From: Austropuccinia psidii
Lineage: Eukaryota > Basidiomycota > Pucciniomycetes > Pucciniales > Sphaerophragmiaceae
Assembly: GCA_023105745.1 (NCBI GenBank)
Contig: JALGQZ010000003.1
Location: forward strand, 47,944,196-48,008,195
Direction: 5' to 3'
Length of the DNA: 64,000 bases
Position numbers and translations under genes: made by a program. The notes beneath the pieces were generated by a model. The model saw only the letters and a list, made by a program, of their open reading frames with translations, was not told the origin of the DNA and made no database searches. Below, piece by piece: positions 24,683 through 37,268 of the stretch (position 1 is its first letter; every line of letters begins with the position of its first letter).

Positions 24683-25052
24683 TTCCACTTATGACTTTCC
24701 TTCATTTTTTTTGAAATGAAGGGTTCAATATTGAGAATAAAGAACCAGAAGCCCATAATTTTGGGAATTGTTTTTGGTGGGACAAGTGAAGGCGCAAAAA
24801 GTGTTTTTTTTTCAGATGTTTTTTCCTGTCTTTGTAATATGACTTTTTTAAAAAAAATTAATATAAAAACTTCCCAATGATGAATTTCCTTATGTTTTTT
24901 GAAAATGAAGGGTTCAATCTGGAAAATAAAGAACCAGAAGCTAATGAATTGGGGGAATTGTTTTGGTGGGACAACAAGTGAAGGTGCAATAAGTGTTTTT
25001 TTCAAATTTTTTTTCTTGTTTGTAATATGACTATTTTTGAGTACAAAAGTTC
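24683..25052. repeat. Two-copy tandem duplication at the MULE 3' side
   Basis: Two ~183-bp units (24683-~24865 and ~24866-25052) share GAAGGGTTCAAT, AATAAAGAACCAGAAG, GGTGGGACAA, GTGAAGG and TTTGTAATATGACT in the same order. The 159-codon minus-strand frame over it simply translates the duplication. Confidence 0.85.
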
Positions 25053-25149
25053 CACATGTCTGATAGAAAAGGGGACTGAGGTGGGATTTAAGCAAAAAAT
25101 AGGACGGAGGAGGGGGATAATTGGCATAAATTGTATATAAAAAAGTCAA

Positions 25150-25790
25150 TCAATCTGAATCAACCTCCAAAATAGTTGGTCTTTTCTGAGGGGAGGGAGG
25201 AATATTGGAAAAATATAACATCCTGTGTTTCTTAAATTTATCAGCCCACCCCAGGGCTTGTGATTTGGCATGAAATTCCCAATTCACAGTAATGGGGGGG
25301 ACTGGATAAACTTTATAAATGATTATATCCAAAGGAAAAAAATGATAACAGCTATCCAAGAAGAAGATGAAAATGGGGGTATTATCATTTGGAGGACAGA
25401 AATAAGGTAAAAAAGAAAAAGATTGGACTGTGGAATAAAATAAAACTCCCTTTGATAATTATTTAAAATTGGATCCTCCATGTCAGGCATGGACATCCAC
25501 TTGCTTTTTGGAGCCTGGCCACCATCTTCATACCATTCAATTCTTTCTAAATAAGAGGATAATGATGGGATTAAAGTGTTGATGTCTTCATAAAGGTCTT
25601 GATTTTGTTGAATTTCTTCAGAAAAGTCACCTCTGACATCAGCTCATTGATCTTGAGTCTTGTAAATGTAGTGGGATACTGTTCTGTAGCCACAGTTTCC
25701 ATGACCCTGGACATTCATGGCCTTGAAGGCATATTTAAATATAAACTTGGGAAAGTCTTCCGAGCCAGGTATCTGATAGGATAAGATCAA
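25150..25790 (-). pseudogene. OTU-like cysteine protease segment of the MULE
   Basis: In the same coding direction downstream of the transposase lies FKAMNVQGHGNCGYRTVSHYIYKTQDQ, matching the OTU active-site motif (GDGNCxYR) with the catalytic Cys kept but Asp replaced by His. Downstream parts fit an OTU fold: SYLERIEWYEDGGQAPKSKW, MSMPDMEDPILNN, then after a frame change DIIIYKVYPVPPITVNWEFH, a plausible place for the C-terminal strand and catalytic His. A TGA follows KTQDQ. OTU proteins are deubiquitinases; transposon-borne copies have no settled role. Separated from the transposase part by a probable intron (25790-25850). Confidence 0.65.
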
Positions 25791-25839
25791 AAAATGAATA
25801 AATATCAAAGTAAACAAGAGAAATATACATTAAAAAGAA

Positions 25840-28190
25840 TCAGAAACTCACAAAAAGCTTGGAACATTCATCACTTGTGTGATAATTACTTTGATAATGC
25901 TCACAGGTCAATTCAATCAAATCATATATCTTAAAACTGGTGGAAGGCTTGTGTGATTTGCTTTGTGATGTTTTGCTTCCAATTGCCAAATTTCTGGACC
26001 TTTTAAGAGTGACTTCTGATTTATTTAAATCAGTTACCGAGGGTAGTGAATCTGATGAACTGATTGATTTTGATAATGAGGCCTCAGAATATTCAGAATC
26101 TTCAGACAAGTCCACTTCCATAACTGGGAAGGGGACATCTGGCTGTGGTCTTGATGTTGTTGTACTGGTCACTTTTGATGGGGGTCTTCCTCTTCTCTTG
26201 GATTGACTTTCAATAATTTCAAATCTTGATGCTTCTCTTTTGTTTGTATTTTTATTTTTATTCTTGGGTCCTTGAGGTCTTCCATGAATATTCTTGCATT
26301 CTAGTGGGTCTTCATAATATTGATCATCATCTTGACTCTTGGGAATTTGATCAAATGGGACTTTTCTAGTCAAAACATCTTGAAAATGTTGAAGAATTGG
26401 GGTGCTTTCTGCCATTGGTCTTTGAAAAAGGTCTTCCCCAATATCTTCAAACATTTTCTTGGCTTGATTCTTTTTTCCTTGTTAAAAACTTTGATCATCA
26501 CCTTGAAAAACAGTCTGAGAAGAATATGACAAAGAAAAACAGTTAATAAGGAAAAGAGTAAGAATTTGAAATGAAAGAACCCTCACAGGAAACTTCAAAT
26601 GCCACTGAGGATGTAAGTCTGATATCTCAAGCCTTTGGCGCCTGGAAAATGCCTTTTGGGTCTTATGCTTGCAAGGAATTCCTTGATAATTGTTGTATTT
26701 TTTGGTGCATTTTTCATTGGGAGGAAATTTGGTTTTGAAATTTCCAAAGGCCATCTGAAGAGAATAATGAGACACCTTGCCATTGAGAGCACAGATGTGT
26801 GGAGGAAAACTCTTGACATGGACAATCATTTCTTTGGAGATTCTGTTGATGATTTCAATAAATTGTTTTCTGAATCCCATGTGGAGAGCCCTGACTACCT
26901 CCAGGAGAGTACCAGTGTCAACCATGACATGGGCACCTTCAACTCTGGAGGTGGAGCCCACAACCAGGTGGCAATGGTGGTTGGTCCAGGCTGGCACATA
27001 ATCCTCCTTTAGAGGAAGCCAGGTATTTTCCAAATATTGAAAGACTTCAGGATTTTTGACTTTCTTTTGAAGCTTCTTTTGGTTGTCTTTGAAAGACTTT
27101 TCATTGGTAAATACATAACCTGAGAAACAAATCCCAAATTCATTAATAAAAACAATAATAAGAAACAAAGTGATAAAAAGGGAAAAAAGGTGAAAAAAGT
27201 GAAAGATAAAAGTATATTACTTGATTCCAAAGGCCCATAACAGTTTCAAAATCAGTTCCATGACCAATTTTCTTATTGCAATGAGCAGATTCATCTTTAT
27301 TGATGTTCCAAATGCATAAGATGAATTTGGAGTCTGGGAAGAGCTTCTTAAGAGAGTTTTTCAAGGCCAGATCCCTGTCAATAACAATGACTGGAGGGGG
27401 AACAAGATTGTTGAGGACCTTTTCTATGGATTGATTTGATGCCCAAGTATATGAGGGTTCAGTTTCATTCTTAATCAAACAAAAAAGCCACAGAAAAGGT
27501 CTTATTGGTTGAGCTGAATTCAAAAATATGAAAAAGCGGAATTTTGTACTTATTGGCTTTAAAGTACAATTTATAAGAATGACATGAGAAAAGCCATGAA
27601 GGAGTTTTATGGCAAGGGGGTGGGTGAAAAACAAGGAGGTAATGTGTCCCTCAGCATCCCTTGCAGAGGACCAAACAAAATTTTCTTCTTTGAGGATGTC
27701 AATAAGAGCATCAATGGGCCTTCTGCCTTGCAGTTTGTCTTTCTTGATTTTCTTGACTGGGTTGTCAATGTCTTGAAGGATTACAGGCCTGTCAGACTCC
27801 CTCTGGCTGCATGATGGGGCCTGAATTTTCCTTGGCATGAGCAGTGATTCAGAAATTTGAGCAATTTGGGATCTTTATTGCTCATTGAATTTACTGAAAG
27901 CAGTATGTGCCATGATATTTTCAGTGGCATCATGGCTATGTTCAGGATTTTTGACTTTAACAGTCCAAGTGGTACTATTGGAAGATTTTCTGGAAGAAAG
28001 TCTAAAAGGAAATTCAAGATTTGTTGAAGTGACTGTTTTGGAGGGGTTTGTGTTGGCATTTGGGGTTCCAGACCTGTCACAACCTATTTCAATTTAGTTG
28101 TGGGTCATATTGGACCTCAAGGTGGACACAGCATACCCCTGAGCCCTGTCAACATTATGCACATGCTTCCAAAGAAGCTCAAGGATTTGA
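25840..28190 (-). pseudogene. MULE transposase with FAR1-like DNA-binding domain, decayed
   Basis: From the N-terminus: LLWKHVHNVDRAQGYAVSTL and CDRSGTPN...KVKNPEHSHD, a FAR1/WRKY-GCM1-type zinc domain (C...HxH). Then RRPIDALIDILKEEN, the MULE core HVILINCTLKPI (first Asp position reads Asn), PPVIVIDRDLALKNSL (second Asp), LCIWNINK, and SRVEGAHVMVDTGTLLEV with the third catalytic-region Glu. A basic tail follows (GRPQGPKNKNKNTNKREASRFE). In-frame TAG near 28098 and TAA near 27876, a probable intron near 27150-27228, and a frameshift after it. Ends in SFKIYDLIELTCEHYQ, leading to the OTU segment. Confidence 0.82.
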
Positions 28191-28199
28191 AATTCACCT

Positions 28200-28570
28200 T
28201 CAGTGGGGGTTGCAGCATTTTTGAGTGAAAATAATGAGTAAATTTGAAAGAAAGGGGAATTCAGGGACTTGAAATGGGGAAAGAAACTTTTGAAAGGTGA
28301 AAAAGAAGTGAAAAAAGGTTTGAAAAATTGAAAGATGTGGTTAAGAGTGAAAAAAAGCAGTTTAATTGTGGGATTAATGGATGAGGGAAGGTAAAAAATT
28401 GGAAATTTAGAGGCTTGAAAGCAGTTTTTTGTGGTGGAAAATGCAGTCTTTGGGGGAAAAACAGACAGAAAGATGGGAAAAGCTTTGCAAAATTTCTTTG
28501 GTAATTCTGTTTTTTGAAAAAAAATTGTTTGGGGTGTTTGGTCTTTTTTTAAGAGGGGGAAGGGAAAAAA
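28200..28570 (+). repeat. Purine-rich strand-asymmetric tract at the MULE 5' end
   Basis: About 370 bp in which the plus strand is mainly A and G (GAAAGAAAGGGG, GGTGAAAAAGAAGTGAAAAA), immediately upstream of the transposase N-terminus. The pyrimidine-rich minus-strand translation (Phe/Ser/Pro) is low-complexity and not credible protein. It may be the transposase promoter/5' UTR. Confidence 0.7.
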
Positions 28571-28749
28571 AATCTGAGACAATTGGGAGTTAGAGGGATT
28601 TTGGGGAGAAAAACCCTTTTTGGGGCATATTTTGGCCCAATAAAGGCATGGTATGTTTCATTTTTAATTTAAAATGGGCCCAGGGAACCCCTTATGTGTT
28701 TTTACCAATTTATGACCAAAACATGTAAGCTCTTATGTGTTTTTACAAA

Positions 28750-29203
28750 TAAAATTTATATAAAATTGAATAATTTTATTGTAATATGAAATTAAAATTA
28801 TATTGAAATTTTAAATTGTGAAAACACACTTTCACTTGAAAAAATAAAGTAAAAAGAAATTTTCAACAATAATATTAAAATTAAAATATTCTTGGAAAAA
28901 GTTGAATGAAATTTATCATAACTTTTTCTCAAATAAATAAGCTTATGAAAATTATTTTGTCATTGAATTCCTCCTAAAACATAAGGTGGGGTCACCTCTG
29001 GGTAACAATTCTGTAACTCAACTCTAAATAATCTTAAGTTAAGTTTGTAGTGTTTTCTGTGTGAAAATATGAAAATCCTCAAGACCTTAATTCAATTCAC
29101 ACCACATGGGGTGTTAACCATCAATTTTTTGTTAAAATTGAGGTGTGGGTGTAGCTTAGAAGCTATGAGGAACTGAAATAATTTAAATTGAAATGTCAAA
29201 TTG
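28750..29203 (+). repeat. 3' LTR of Gypsy A1, segment 2 of 3
   Basis: Resumes the LTR after the MULE (AAAATTTATATAAAATTGAA) and stops at GTCAAATTG, where Gypsy A2 is inserted. Continues at 38953. Confidence 0.85.
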
Positions 29204-30958
29204 TGTCAGGTGTGGATATGAAACTTTCATTAAAAATCAAGTAATTTTCCTGTCCTCAAAATTTGTATAAACTACAAATTTGATTTAAAAACAGTATGAA
29301 ATAGTATTTTTAAGAGAAAAATCTCCAAATTTATTGCTTTTAGCTGTATAAGTATAAAACAATAATATTATAAAGATTGATTGTTTTACCAACAATAAAA
29401 AAGGTATCCAAAAATACTCTACAAGAGATATTTAAGGCTACAAAAGAAATTTCTTCAAGAGAAATTTCAATTGGAATTAATGGAGCAAAGAATTGCAAGA
29501 AATTAATTAAAGAACAAAGTCTTTGAAAAGATTGTTGAAGAGAAAACACGCCTAAAAGTGATCAGAGTGAGTTTGGAAACAAAGTAACAAAGTTTACAGT
29601 GATGTAAGATGCTTTAATTCACTTATGGGGTGGTTCAGAGGTAAAAGTGATTATAAGAGTTACAAGAAATGATTATAATGATTTTTTTCACGTGGTTAAA
29701 AGGTTTAAAATGATAAAAAAAGGTGGTTGGAATGTTTTACTGATTGGCTTAACAGTGATTAAACTAATTATAAAAGGAAAAGATTTTAACATGAAGAGAA
29801 AAGTGGGGCTAAGAAGACATTCTCTTATAGAAATCAATTTTCTTACTCCAAAAGTAAAGTTTATGCTTGTCAGTCGTTGAAAACACTCTTTCAACAGAAA
29901 AACCAATTATGGCATCATTGAACCCTGGTTTTGGCCATTTTTAGCCCTTTTTGACCCTTAAAGCAGCCATTACTATAGTAATACCTGGTCTAGAGCCTTC
30001 AAAACATGTAAGAATGTGTGTAAGAGTCGTAGAAACCAGTTAAAACTGTTTCCACCAAGATTGATTTAATTGAAGGGTAGTTTTACCCTCTTGGCAACAG
30101 TTAAAACTGCCCTGGTTGGTATCAAAACCTCATCATCAATTGACTCACAGACCCTGTGGCTCAATTCCAGGCCAAAAATGACAAGCTTTTTCATAGATTT
30201 TGACATCTCACACCTTTCAGAAAGGATTTTGGGGATCTGGGTCCCCTTTTGAGCTAGAGTTCCTTTCCCCCCAAATTAATCTTTCCAATTTATTTTTACT
30301 TTAATTCCTCATCATGTAACATACTTGTAATTTAAATATGTAATTCAATTGAGTTTAATAATTGACACCTCATATATAAATTAAAGTTCACTTATGTAAT
30401 ACACGTGCACATTGTAAAACTTCAATTGAAAATATTTCAACTACTCATAACTTCTAAACTACACACAACACCTCAATTTTAACACCAAAATTGATGGTTA
30501 ACACCACATGTGATTTCAATTGAATTAAAGTTTTGGGGATTTTCAACTTTTGTACAGAAAATACTAAAAACTTAATTGAAGCTTATTTAGAGTTGAGTTA
30601 CACAAATTTTACCCACAGGTGACCCCACCTTAGTTTTTATGAGGAGTCCAATGGTGAGAAAATTTTTATATGTTTTTTTGGATAAAAAGTTATCATAATT
30701 TTGATTCAATTTTTTTCCCATAAATATTTCAATCTTGGTATTTTTGTTGAAAATTCATTTTTACTTAATTTTTTAAAGTAAAAATGTGTTTTTGAAAATT
30801 TAAAATTCAATGTAATTTTATTTTAAAATTATAATTAAATTTTTATTTATATTTTATTTTCATTTTGATAATACAAATAAATTCATTTTATTTATATTTA
30901 TATCTTATTTTATTATTTGTGGTCTTTTGGGTATATGAAAATACCTCTCAGGCTCACA
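29204..30958 (-). repeat. 3' LTR of Gypsy A2 (minus strand)
   Basis: 1755 bp. Read on plus it starts TGTCAGGTGTGG and ends GGCTCACA. A C9 run just right of it (30961-30969) is the A2 polypurine tract on the minus strand. Confidence 0.9.
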
Positions 30959-33900
30959 TTCCCCCCCCTAAAAAAGGAATATAGGTTTGTAATATTGTTA
31001 TTGCTAGTGTGTCTGAACCTTCTGAGAAGTTTGGTAGCTTCAGGTATGTCTTTTTCTGCTAACAATTTATCTTCACAGGTCAGGTCTCCGTACCTAACAA
31101 GGTATTCCCTTACTTTATTGGTTCTCAACTTTCTTTCATTGAGAACTTTGGTAATTTTCTTAATACCAGATGATTCAATAGGAGGTATAACTTGGAGAAT
31201 TTTTATTTCTTAAAGAAATTTTTCCTCATCACTAGATTTATATGGCTTTATCAAGCACACTGGAAACGTAGGATGCTTATTGCTAAGTTCCTCAGATCAA
31301 TATACCTCAACAGGATTTTCTCCATGGAGGGCCTTAATAAAAAAGGTTATGCAAAGGAATCTTTGAGATTTCTACATACTTTGATGTTATTGAAGTTAGT
31401 GGTGGATACAAGTACTAAATCCCCTACTTTAAAATCTGCAGTGGCATGTGATTTATCCCATTTGGCCTTAGCATATGCAAATGAGTCTTCCATGCAGCTT
31501 ACTGCATGCTTTCTAGCTTTATCTAGATTTAATTTGAAGCTAGAAGCTTTAGTATTTATCTCAACCAAATCTTTCCTCAGGAAATCCATCCTTTCTCTGA
31601 AATAGCAGGAGTTTGATTGGTACCGGAATGAATGGATGTCTTATATTCCAATTCTAGTGCTGGTAAAAGAGTACACCAATGATGGGTGAATCCATTAAAA
31701 TATTCAAATTTGAGGCCATTGGCACAAAATCATCTGACCATGTCTTCCAAGGTTTGTATCATTATTTCAGCCAGACCATCAGTTTGTGGGTGGTAGGCTG
31801 TAGAGAAGGATAACTTTGTCACAAACAGTTGGTGAAGATTTGTCCATAGTGCTGAGGTGAATTTGAGATCTCTGTCACTAATGATGTTTGTAAATATGCC
31901 AGTCCATGATATTACTCTATTCCATATCAGAAGAGCTGTATCCATGGCTGTATTGTCCTTGTGACATGGTAGAAAGATTTGAGTTGAACTAAATCTGTTA
32001 ACAATCACTAGGAAAGCATCATAACTTCTATCGCCCCCTGGTGATAGGCCACTTACCCAATCCATATGGACAATTTCCCAAGGTCTGCTGGGTTCTTGAA
32101 TCTTCATCATATTTCCAAGTTTTTTGCCCGTGGATTTATTTGCCTTTTGACATCTGTCACAGGTTTTGCAATAATCTGCAACATCTTTCTGCCACATTGG
32201 CCACCACATACAGGTTTTATATTTTCTCTTGTTCTGTCTTTAGAAAGATGTCCTGATAAGGGGCTGTCATGGCATTATTTCAGTACAAGATTGATTAAGG
32301 ACCTGTGCACAACTGTCATGGCACATTTATGCTTAGTTCTGTGGTAGATTATACCATCCAGTAAGTGGAATATTCCCTCATCATATGATTTCTTCCATTT
32401 TTAATCTAAGGCATGTATCCAAGAGTTGTCTTTACAGTCTTGAGTAAGTAATTGGCATAAAATACTACAATTCTTATGCTGAGTATAACTGTTTCTCACT
32501 TCTTCAAAGAAAGTGGTGTTCAGATCTGTAACACTGATTCCTTCTAGGTGGATTTGGGGGAAGTTTCCTCTGGAACATGAGCAAGATTATCAATATTATT
32601 TGGTAATGGCCATCTGCTCAGTCTATCTGCAATTTTATGAATATTCCCATCTTTATGAACAATGGTAATATTTCCCCTATACTCTTGTATGGCTATTTGC
32701 CATCTGAGCATATGCCTGTTAGGAGCCTTCATGTTTAAAAGTAACTTAACAGTAGGAAAATCTGTTATTACTTCAAAAAAACATCCTTCCAGGAAGTAAT
32801 TTAGCTTTTCCAAGGCCCAGACAAGGCATAAACACTCCATTTGACTTGATCCATATCTGGATTCAGTTTGTTTAATTTTCCTGGATATCAAACATATGGG
32901 TCCTTCCACAGGTTTATCATTGATAATCTGGACTTGATGAAGTGCAGCACCAAGACCATCTCCTGATGCATCAATATAAAGCTTAAAAGGCAGCTTAAAG
33001 TCTGGAATCAGTAAGAGTGGAGAAGTGGTTAAGGCTTGTCTTCAAGATTCAAAGGCTTTGACTATGTCAACAGTCATTTCAAAAACTGTGTCCTTGTCAC
33101 ACAATATATACAGAGGTCTTGCTATGGATTCAAAATCTTCAATATGCTGTCTGTAATATCCTGAAAACACCCAAAATGACTGAATTTCTTTCTTGTTCTG
33201 AGGAATAGGTTTCAGTAGTACTGCTGCAAGTACTTTCGTCAATTCCAAGGGATAAACCAGATACTACGTGTCCCAGTGCTATGAGTTCTTTTAACCCAAA
33301 ATTACATTCGTTCAAAGAAATTTTCATGTTTACAGATTGGATTTTGGTCAAAACTCTGGATAATCTGTATATATGTTCTTCCCAATTCTTGGAATGGACA
33401 AAAATGGAATCAATGTAAGTGATTCAACATCCTTCTGAAAGCTCTTCAGGGAATATTTCATTCATCATTCTTTGGAAGTCTGAAGGTACATTCTTGATAC
33501 CAAAAGGCATCCTCAAATATTCATATACTTCACAATGAACAATAATTCTCAAGTATTTCCTTGCCCTTGGTGTCACCATATTCTGATGAAATCCTTCAAG
33601 GGAATCCATAGTGCTTATATACACTGCTTGAGATATCTGCGTAATGGAAATTTGGATTTTTCCTATTGGGTACTTGTCTGGAACATTGTAGGTGTTCAGA
33701 GCTCTAAATTCACCAACCATTCTAAATTTCCCATTATGCCATGCCACTATGACTGGTGTAGTTATTTTTACTTCCTCATTATGGCCAACCCTCCTTATCA
33801 CACCAAGATCTAGAAGTTCTTTAATATTAATTTCCAGAGCTTCTCTTGATTTAAGAATTGCTGGATATGCAGGTCTTTTTAAGAGTGGTGGATAAGGCCT

Positions 33901-34464
33901 TACAGTATTAAGGATGAGTTCAACTTCATGACCAATAATTGCCCCCAAAGGTTCTTTGTCTGATGCAAATGCTTCTTTTTGGTTATATAAAAGGGAAGAG
34001 ACTTCACTTTCTTGTTTATCAGTCAGATGAAGGCTTATTTCAGCTTCATTTAACTGTTCAGATTTGAATTTCTCCCACTCCAAGTTGACTGGTGATACCT
34101 CGCTTACTGTAATTTGTTTCCTAAATGGTAAAAAGGAAAATGTTTGATGCATATTGTCTCCAATAGTAAAGTATCTATCCTTTTTGTTATTTAAGTCTAT
34201 GCCATACATGATTAAATAGTCATTTCCCAATATAAAATGGGTACTAGAGCAATTTTCCATAACAAAGAATTAAACAGTGATTCTTAAATTTCCATTAATA
34301 TGTGGAAATATGATATTAGTCTCAAAGATTCCAAATGCTTTCATTGGATCACTTGCACTATTGAATTTTATGCCATCAATTGGTAACAATTGGTCTTCAA
34401 AATTTGGTACACAAGTCTTAAGAAAAAAAATTTCCAACACAAGAGCAGAAGGCTCCTGGGTCAA
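30959..34464 (-). pseudogene. Gypsy A2 protease-RT-RNase H-integrase region, decayed
   Basis: From 34464 leftward: end of protease, then a 278-aa open stretch (34260-33424) with AIIGHEVELILNT, GEFRALNTYNVPDKYPIGK and [22 protein letters not shown]. The RT box after it reads YIDS, so the second catalytic Asp is lost. RNase H parts at 33250-32544 include [19 protein letters not shown] and [13 protein letters not shown]. Integrase at 32209-31730 keeps [35 protein letters not shown] and [11 protein letters not shown], an intact-looking DDE triad. The chromodomain-like end REYLVRYGDLTCEDKLLAEKDI lies at 31128-30913. Frames are separated by single stops or short frameshifts. Confidence 0.88.
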
Positions 34465-37120
34465 GTGAAAGCTTAATGGGTTTGTTGTAAATTACCACTT
34501 CTATTATACAGGAGTTACCAGCTGTATAACCCTTTCCCCTAATTGGTTGGTCTTCATACGTTGTGCATCTTGAATTTTTGGAAAATCAAGTTGACCATTG
34601 CTTAATCGTGGCAAGTGCAAATAAGATTCCATAATGTCAAAATTAGCATTGATATTTTCTATATCTTTGGAAGATTCAGAAAATATTGATGATTTATCAT
34701 CTGAGTTTTCTACATCATCAGCTTTTGAAACATCAGGTTCTTTTTGAATTTCAATTCCATTGATTTTTCCCTTCCTGGGACATGCATTAGCTAAATGGGT
34801 GGTTCTTTGGAAAAATATGGTACCTCCTGATTATATCTGCAGATTTATACTTCATATTATGAGAATTTTCTTTGGGATTTTTGTCCACAGAATCATTCCA
34901 AGGTGTATTAAAACTTGTTTTGAGATTCACCCTACTAGAACCGATTCTGGTTCTGGTGGCTTCTTCTTCTAATATACTAACAATATCTTCTTCTGAAGAT
35001 TGTTCAGTAGTCCTTCTTTTGACAGAATGCTCTAAGTAACCTCCACATTGTCTTGGAATTTTTCTGTGAGTCATAAATTCTGACATGTCAGGATATAATG
35101 CTTTTAATCTGTATTTTTGTTGGCATAAACATGCTAAAGCTTTGGCAGTTTCAACTTTAAATCTCCAAGCATCATTGGACCATTTGTTGTCATAATTTGA
35201 TATACCATCTGTGAGCTGATCTGGTAAACAAGGTGTTAAATCTTGCTGTTACCAATCATTCTGGTAATTCAAAATCTTCTTTAATCATGTCAATACCTCT
35301 GATGAATTCTATATGGTCATATTCTCCTTAGTAGCTGAAATGAGGCCATTATTTAATTTTTGATACTTCTTTCAAGAGTGCTTGGCCCATTGATGGTTCC
35401 AAGTTATGAAAAGAAGTGGAAAATTCATTTTTAGATTGTGAATTTTCAACTTCCAAAACTTGTGCATTTGGTATTCTTGTGCCCTCATTCTGATTCAAAG
35501 GTGTAGACATTCTTGGTAAGGTGTGCAGTAATTGTTCAATATAATTAATCTTACTTCAGCTCCACCTTTGAGAATTTCTGAACTCATGTTGGAAGCTCTG
35601 TATTAAATTGATTACTTCAATCTTATACATATCTTCTTTATGTGTGAATTCTTGCGACAATTTGGTCTGTCTAGTATTATCAGAAGTGACGTAATTCAAT
35701 TTCATTGTTAATTATGATACTTCCTGTTGTGAGGTTTCAAAACACTTTTTCAAGGTAATTGTACATGTATTTACTTCAGTGAATGAATTTGAAATATCAT
35801 TAAGGACTTTCTTATTATCTTCTTTGATAATATTTATGGATTTTTGGTTTTTTTTTTCAGTTATGTCATCAATTTTGAAATGAGAATATTCGTCTCTCAA
35901 TTCCTTAATAATGGCAGATTGTTCATTTAACTTATTTCCATATGAATTGTCGTTCTTGGAAGTTTTAATTGTTCTAAAAACTTTTTAAAAACACATAAGT
36001 GTCTCATTTATTTGGCTCAGACTTGAGCTATTTGTCTTAAGATTGTTACATATTGATGAATTCTTATCAGAAATATGACTTTTTATGTCATTTATAGGTT
36101 CATACAACTCTGGGATAGCATCAAAACTGACAGAAATCATTTCTAATATTTTAATCTGGCTTCCTCCCTTTTCTGTAATTCCATCATTATTCTGGCCATC
36201 TCAAATACATTTTACATGGCATCCTGCTGAATTTCTGGGATTCTGTAACCCTGGCTGTAAGGTTTTGTGGCTGGTGCCTTGCCTTTGCCCTTGTTCTGAG
36301 CTTGTGGCTGCTTTTTCATGTTGGAATTTCTTCTGATGGCTACTGGTGCTATTTTGTCACTTGCTTGGGTGGAGGAGGGTTGTTTTTCTTTCATTCTGCT
36401 GTTAAGAGCATCATGTTTTTCTGTTCCATCAATGAATGCCATCCATTGAGTAACTTGCAAGTGTTTGGATGGCCCAGGAATTTTCTCACAGTCAGGTAAG
36501 AATTCATGCAGTTTTTCCACAGATCTGCAAGGATCAGGTACTCTTTGTGCTGAAATGCATTTTTTAGGCCTTCTGGCTGGCTTTGTATATATCCACCAAG
36601 GATTATTGTGGCAGTGTCAGCTCTGTTTGAAGGTAAAGGAGTATTATAAGCTTCAGAATGAACTAATTTATTACTTTGGGAGTCATCAACTGACCCTTAT
36701 CCTTCTGCAACTGATTGGCTTTTGCCATAATCACATCTATGACCTTTCTGGGAGCTGCTTGAGGGGCTACAGCTGGCTCCTGATCTTGTTGAAGGCAGAT
36801 TTATGATTAAAAAAAAGCCAAAAATAGTCATTTTACATCAAAAACTTACTATTGGCCAAATTCTTTGCTTTCTAAAGAGTATTACTTATATCCAAGTTAA
36901 TTAATTCAGAAGAAATTGTCTCTGTTTGATTATTCTGAGTTATAATAACTGTACTATTGTGGTCAGAATTAAAAGTACTTAAAGGAATAATGCTGGTTAC
37001 TGTTGAAGCTGTTTCAATATTTTCTTGTCTTACAATGTTGTCAGACGCTAAAATTAATGAAAAAGCCAATTGATTAATTGAAAAATTTCTTGAAAAGAGA
37101 AATGAAAAATAAAGCTTCAC
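34465..37120 (-). pseudogene. Gypsy A2 gag region, decayed
   Basis: Leader peptide with DNIVRQENIETASTVTSIIP (37020-36900), gag body with SKHLQVTQWMAFIDGTEKHDA and KGKGKAPATKPYSQGYRIPE (36520-36212), coiled-coil part (35900-35712), RHCGGYLEHSVKRRTTEQSS-type capsid segment (35086-34787) and a zinc-knuckle remnant near 34800. Homologous to A1 17000-19000 and to B1. Several frameshifts; a spliceosomal-type intron between the leader peptide and body is likely, as in A1. Confidence 0.8.
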
Positions 37121-37250
37121 TTATAATATGATTTTTTTTTATTTTTTATGGATTTTTGAAATTATAAGTATTTTTTATATTTTTATAAATTTTTCAATAA
37201 AAGAAAAAAAGGAATCAAAAAGAGTAAAAATCATGTCACAGGTAAAATAT

Positions 37251-37266
37251 CACAGCTGGGCCCTCA
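37251..37266 (-). other. Primer-binding site of Gypsy A2
   Basis: On the minus strand, two bases after the LTR end, TGAGGGCCCAGCTGTG occupies the place of TGGGGG in A1 and B1. The G-to-A change fits inactivation. Confidence 0.6.
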
Positions 37267-37268
37267 AA

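Larger units (their letters stand above)
24414..28749. mobile_element. Mutator-like element (MULE) inserted in the Gypsy A1 3' LTR
   Basis: About 4.3 kb flanked by a 9-13 bp direct repeat (TAAAGTTTATATA left, TAAAATTTATATA right, one mismatch), the size expected of MULE duplications. The ends carry the module CTTACGTGTTTTTACCAATT and its variants in both orientations, itself nearly palindromic (ACGTGTTTT...AAAACACGT). Minus-strand coding remnants are FAR1-like zinc domain, MULE transposase, basic linker and an OTU-like segment. Exact termini are uncertain by a few bases. Confidence 0.8.

Noticed and set aside
24670..25149. 159-codon minus-strand frame
   Set aside because: It translates a two-copy tandem duplication of non-coding MULE sequence; Lys/Phe-rich shadow composition, no family motif.
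25940..27012. Plus-strand frames over the MULE (for example 26635-27012)
   Set aside because: Antisense shadows of the transposase and its acidic/basic linker.
28094..28582. 162-codon minus-strand Phe/Ser/Pro-rich frame
   Set aside because: Most of it reads the purine-rich tract; only its last ~35 residues (LLWKHVHNVDRAQGYAVSTL) are real MULE coding sequence and are counted there.
29647..29880. Plus-strand frame inside a family-A LTR, with a sister at 37768-38019
   Set aside because: Both fall at the same place in LTR copies and translate AT-rich LTR sequence; recurrence reflects the repeat, not a gene.
30961..30969. C9 run as a special regulatory element
   Set aside because: It is the complement of the A2 polypurine tract next to its LTR.
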